64,000 nt of DNA from TCS55 sp045569055 (GTDB lineage Bacteria > Fidelibacterota > Marinisomatia > Marinisomatales > TCS55), in contig JBJKZT010000013.1 in the NCBI GenBank assembly GCA_045569055.1, positions 124,001-188,000 of the forward strand, in the 5' to 3' direction. The notes beneath the pieces are model-generated. The model saw only the letters and a list, made by a program, of their open reading frames with translations. It ran no database searches and was not told the DNA's origin. Positions 63,428-64,000 of the stretch are shown here, in pieces. Position 1 is the stretch's first letter, and every line of letters starts with the position of its first letter. Both the position numbers and the translations under genes were made by a program.

Positions 63428-64000
63428 TTATTTATTATTGTAATCATAAATAATCTTTAGAACTTCTTTTTGGTAATAGTTTCCAATATGCATCTTACAG
63501 CTATTGCCTTTTAAATGAGCAATTAGTTGATTTTGTATTTTCAAACCATAATATTTTTCAAGTAAATATCTATAAAATGATAATTGCATTGAATAGTGGA
63601 CGAACTTGCAATCCATAAGGTGATTAGTAATTGAGTGTGTACCCATTTTCCCACCAAATGAAGTTTTATCGATAGACTTCGAAGTTTTCCAATCAATAAT
63701 CTCATAATAATTGTTTGATTGATCATAAATTAAAATATCAATGCTACCTGCAATTTTTAATTCTTTACTGTAAACTATTACTTCAGGATAAATTTTTATT
63801 TCAGGATTTTTATCATATTTTTTTAACCAATCAATTGCTGCAAATGATTCAATTACTTCAGGCTTTATATCCTCATTAAGAAATAATTCTATCTCATTAT
63901 GGACTTTTGTTCCGTAATCTCTAGCTGCATCCCAATTGGCAATCAGATCACTAGAATCCATACCCATATATTTTGGGCTAGTCGTTACAAGTTTTCTAGC
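63428..64000 (-). CDS. PD-(D/E)XK (RecB-like) nuclease domain protein, truncated by the window end
   Basis: The frame is open to base 64000 (ARKLVTTSPKYMGMDSSD upstream of the internal ATG at 63967), so the start is outside. The nuclease core shows G-x-x-V/I-H (YGTKVHNEIE), then GSIDILIYDQSNNYYEIIDWKTSK, where Asp and the D-x-K pair bind metal, and later YSMQLSFYRYLLEKYYG, the usual Gln-x-x-x-Tyr of RecB-type nucleases. Full identity (an addiction module, Cas4-like, or other repair nuclease) cannot be told. Confidence 0.72.
   Translation of the reverse strand, partial: ARKLVTTSPKYMGMDSSDLIANWDAARDYGTKVHNEIELFLNEDIKPEVIESFAAIDWLKKYDKNPEIKIYPEVIVYSKELKIAGSIDILIYDQSNNYYEIIDWKTSKSIDKTSFGGKMGTHSITNHLMDCKFVHYSMQLSFYRYLLEKYYGLKIQNQLIAHLKGNSCKMHIGNYYQKEVLKIIYDYNNK

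Noticed and set aside
1..64000. tRNA, rRNA, CRISPR array, insertion sequence or prophage
   Set aside because: I looked through the gaps between genes and saw no cloverleaf, regular spacer repeats, transposase or phage genes; no gap is longer than about 200 bases.

Overview
This window is AT-rich, gene-dense bacterial chromosome with short intergenic gaps and long co-directional runs with ATGA, TAATG or 4-8 nt overlaps. The cell is Gram-negative: Kdo transferase, a heptosyltransferase-like GT9 enzyme, TatC, many lipoproteins and beta-barrel-like exported proteins. A secreted protein with a C-terminal Por-type sorting domain, a DUF5683 protein, a DUF5916 (CBM9-like) protein and sulfatase/M14/GH1 exoenzymes point to the Fibrobacterota-Chlorobiota-Bacteroidota (FCB) group. 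A marine, small-genome lineage such as Candidatus Marinimicrobia (SAR406) is my best guess. That placement is inference; no rRNA or tRNA is present to confirm it.

Layout. 1-7362 (minus) looks like one long operon: Crp/Fnr regulator, MeaB GTPase, TatC, polyprenyl diphosphate synthase, GT9 heptosyltransferase, Kdo transferase, tandem ABC ATPase, and a CDP-alcohol phosphatidyltransferase running off the window start. 7555-11780 holds rpsT, guaB, hutH and a divergent arginase-family ureohydrolase. 11786-23613 (minus) carries a GH1 glycosidase, a DinG-type exonuclease-helicase, a membrane protein, an NSS-type sodium symporter, DUF5683, RidA and PPC/DUF296 proteins, alaS and an exported barrel-like protein. 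23706-26489 (plus) is a small cluster ending in a secreted putative metalloprotease. 26493-47744 (minus) holds ispG, two TPR proteins, an HMA lipoprotein next to a Cys-rich BNR lipoprotein, a DUF5916 protein, two thioredoxin-fold proteins, an aminotransferase/dehydratase/ornithine-cyclodeaminase operon, an M14 peptidase, a RetSat-like oxidoreductase, a sulfatase and typA. 47847-64000 is mixed: a serine hydrolase, TauE, then a plus-strand operon of amino-acid permease, aldo-keto reductase fused to a Rid domain, and a tocopherol-cyclase-like protein; then YaaA, DoxX, LON-domain and Rieske proteins, CIA30, membrane proteins, an exported class V aminotransferase, a double YHS-like metal-binding protein, mutM, a lipase-like hydrolase, an exported methyltransferase and a truncated PD-(D/E)XK nuclease.

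The most notable observations are these. (1) Four genes (pgsA-like, meaB, crp/fnr, Rieske) are each broken by a single extra base, three of them in A/T homopolymers, and each is restored by dropping one base. The consensus probably carries insertion errors, or, less likely, these are real frameshifts. (2) The permease / AKR-Rid fusion / tocopherol-cyclase-like operon has no pathway I can name. (3) A tandem 9-mer, A(A/T)CGCT(C/T)AT twice, sits just upstream of both the CIA30 lipoprotein and the YHS protein, suggesting a shared operator. (4) An aminotransferase, Ser/Thr-dehydratase and ornithine-cyclodeaminase operon resembles parts of the beta-hydroxyaspartate or ectoine degradation modules. 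(5) Two genes seem to need non-AUG starts. I see no CRISPR array, insertion sequence, prophage, rRNA or tRNA. No gap between genes exceeds about 200 bases.
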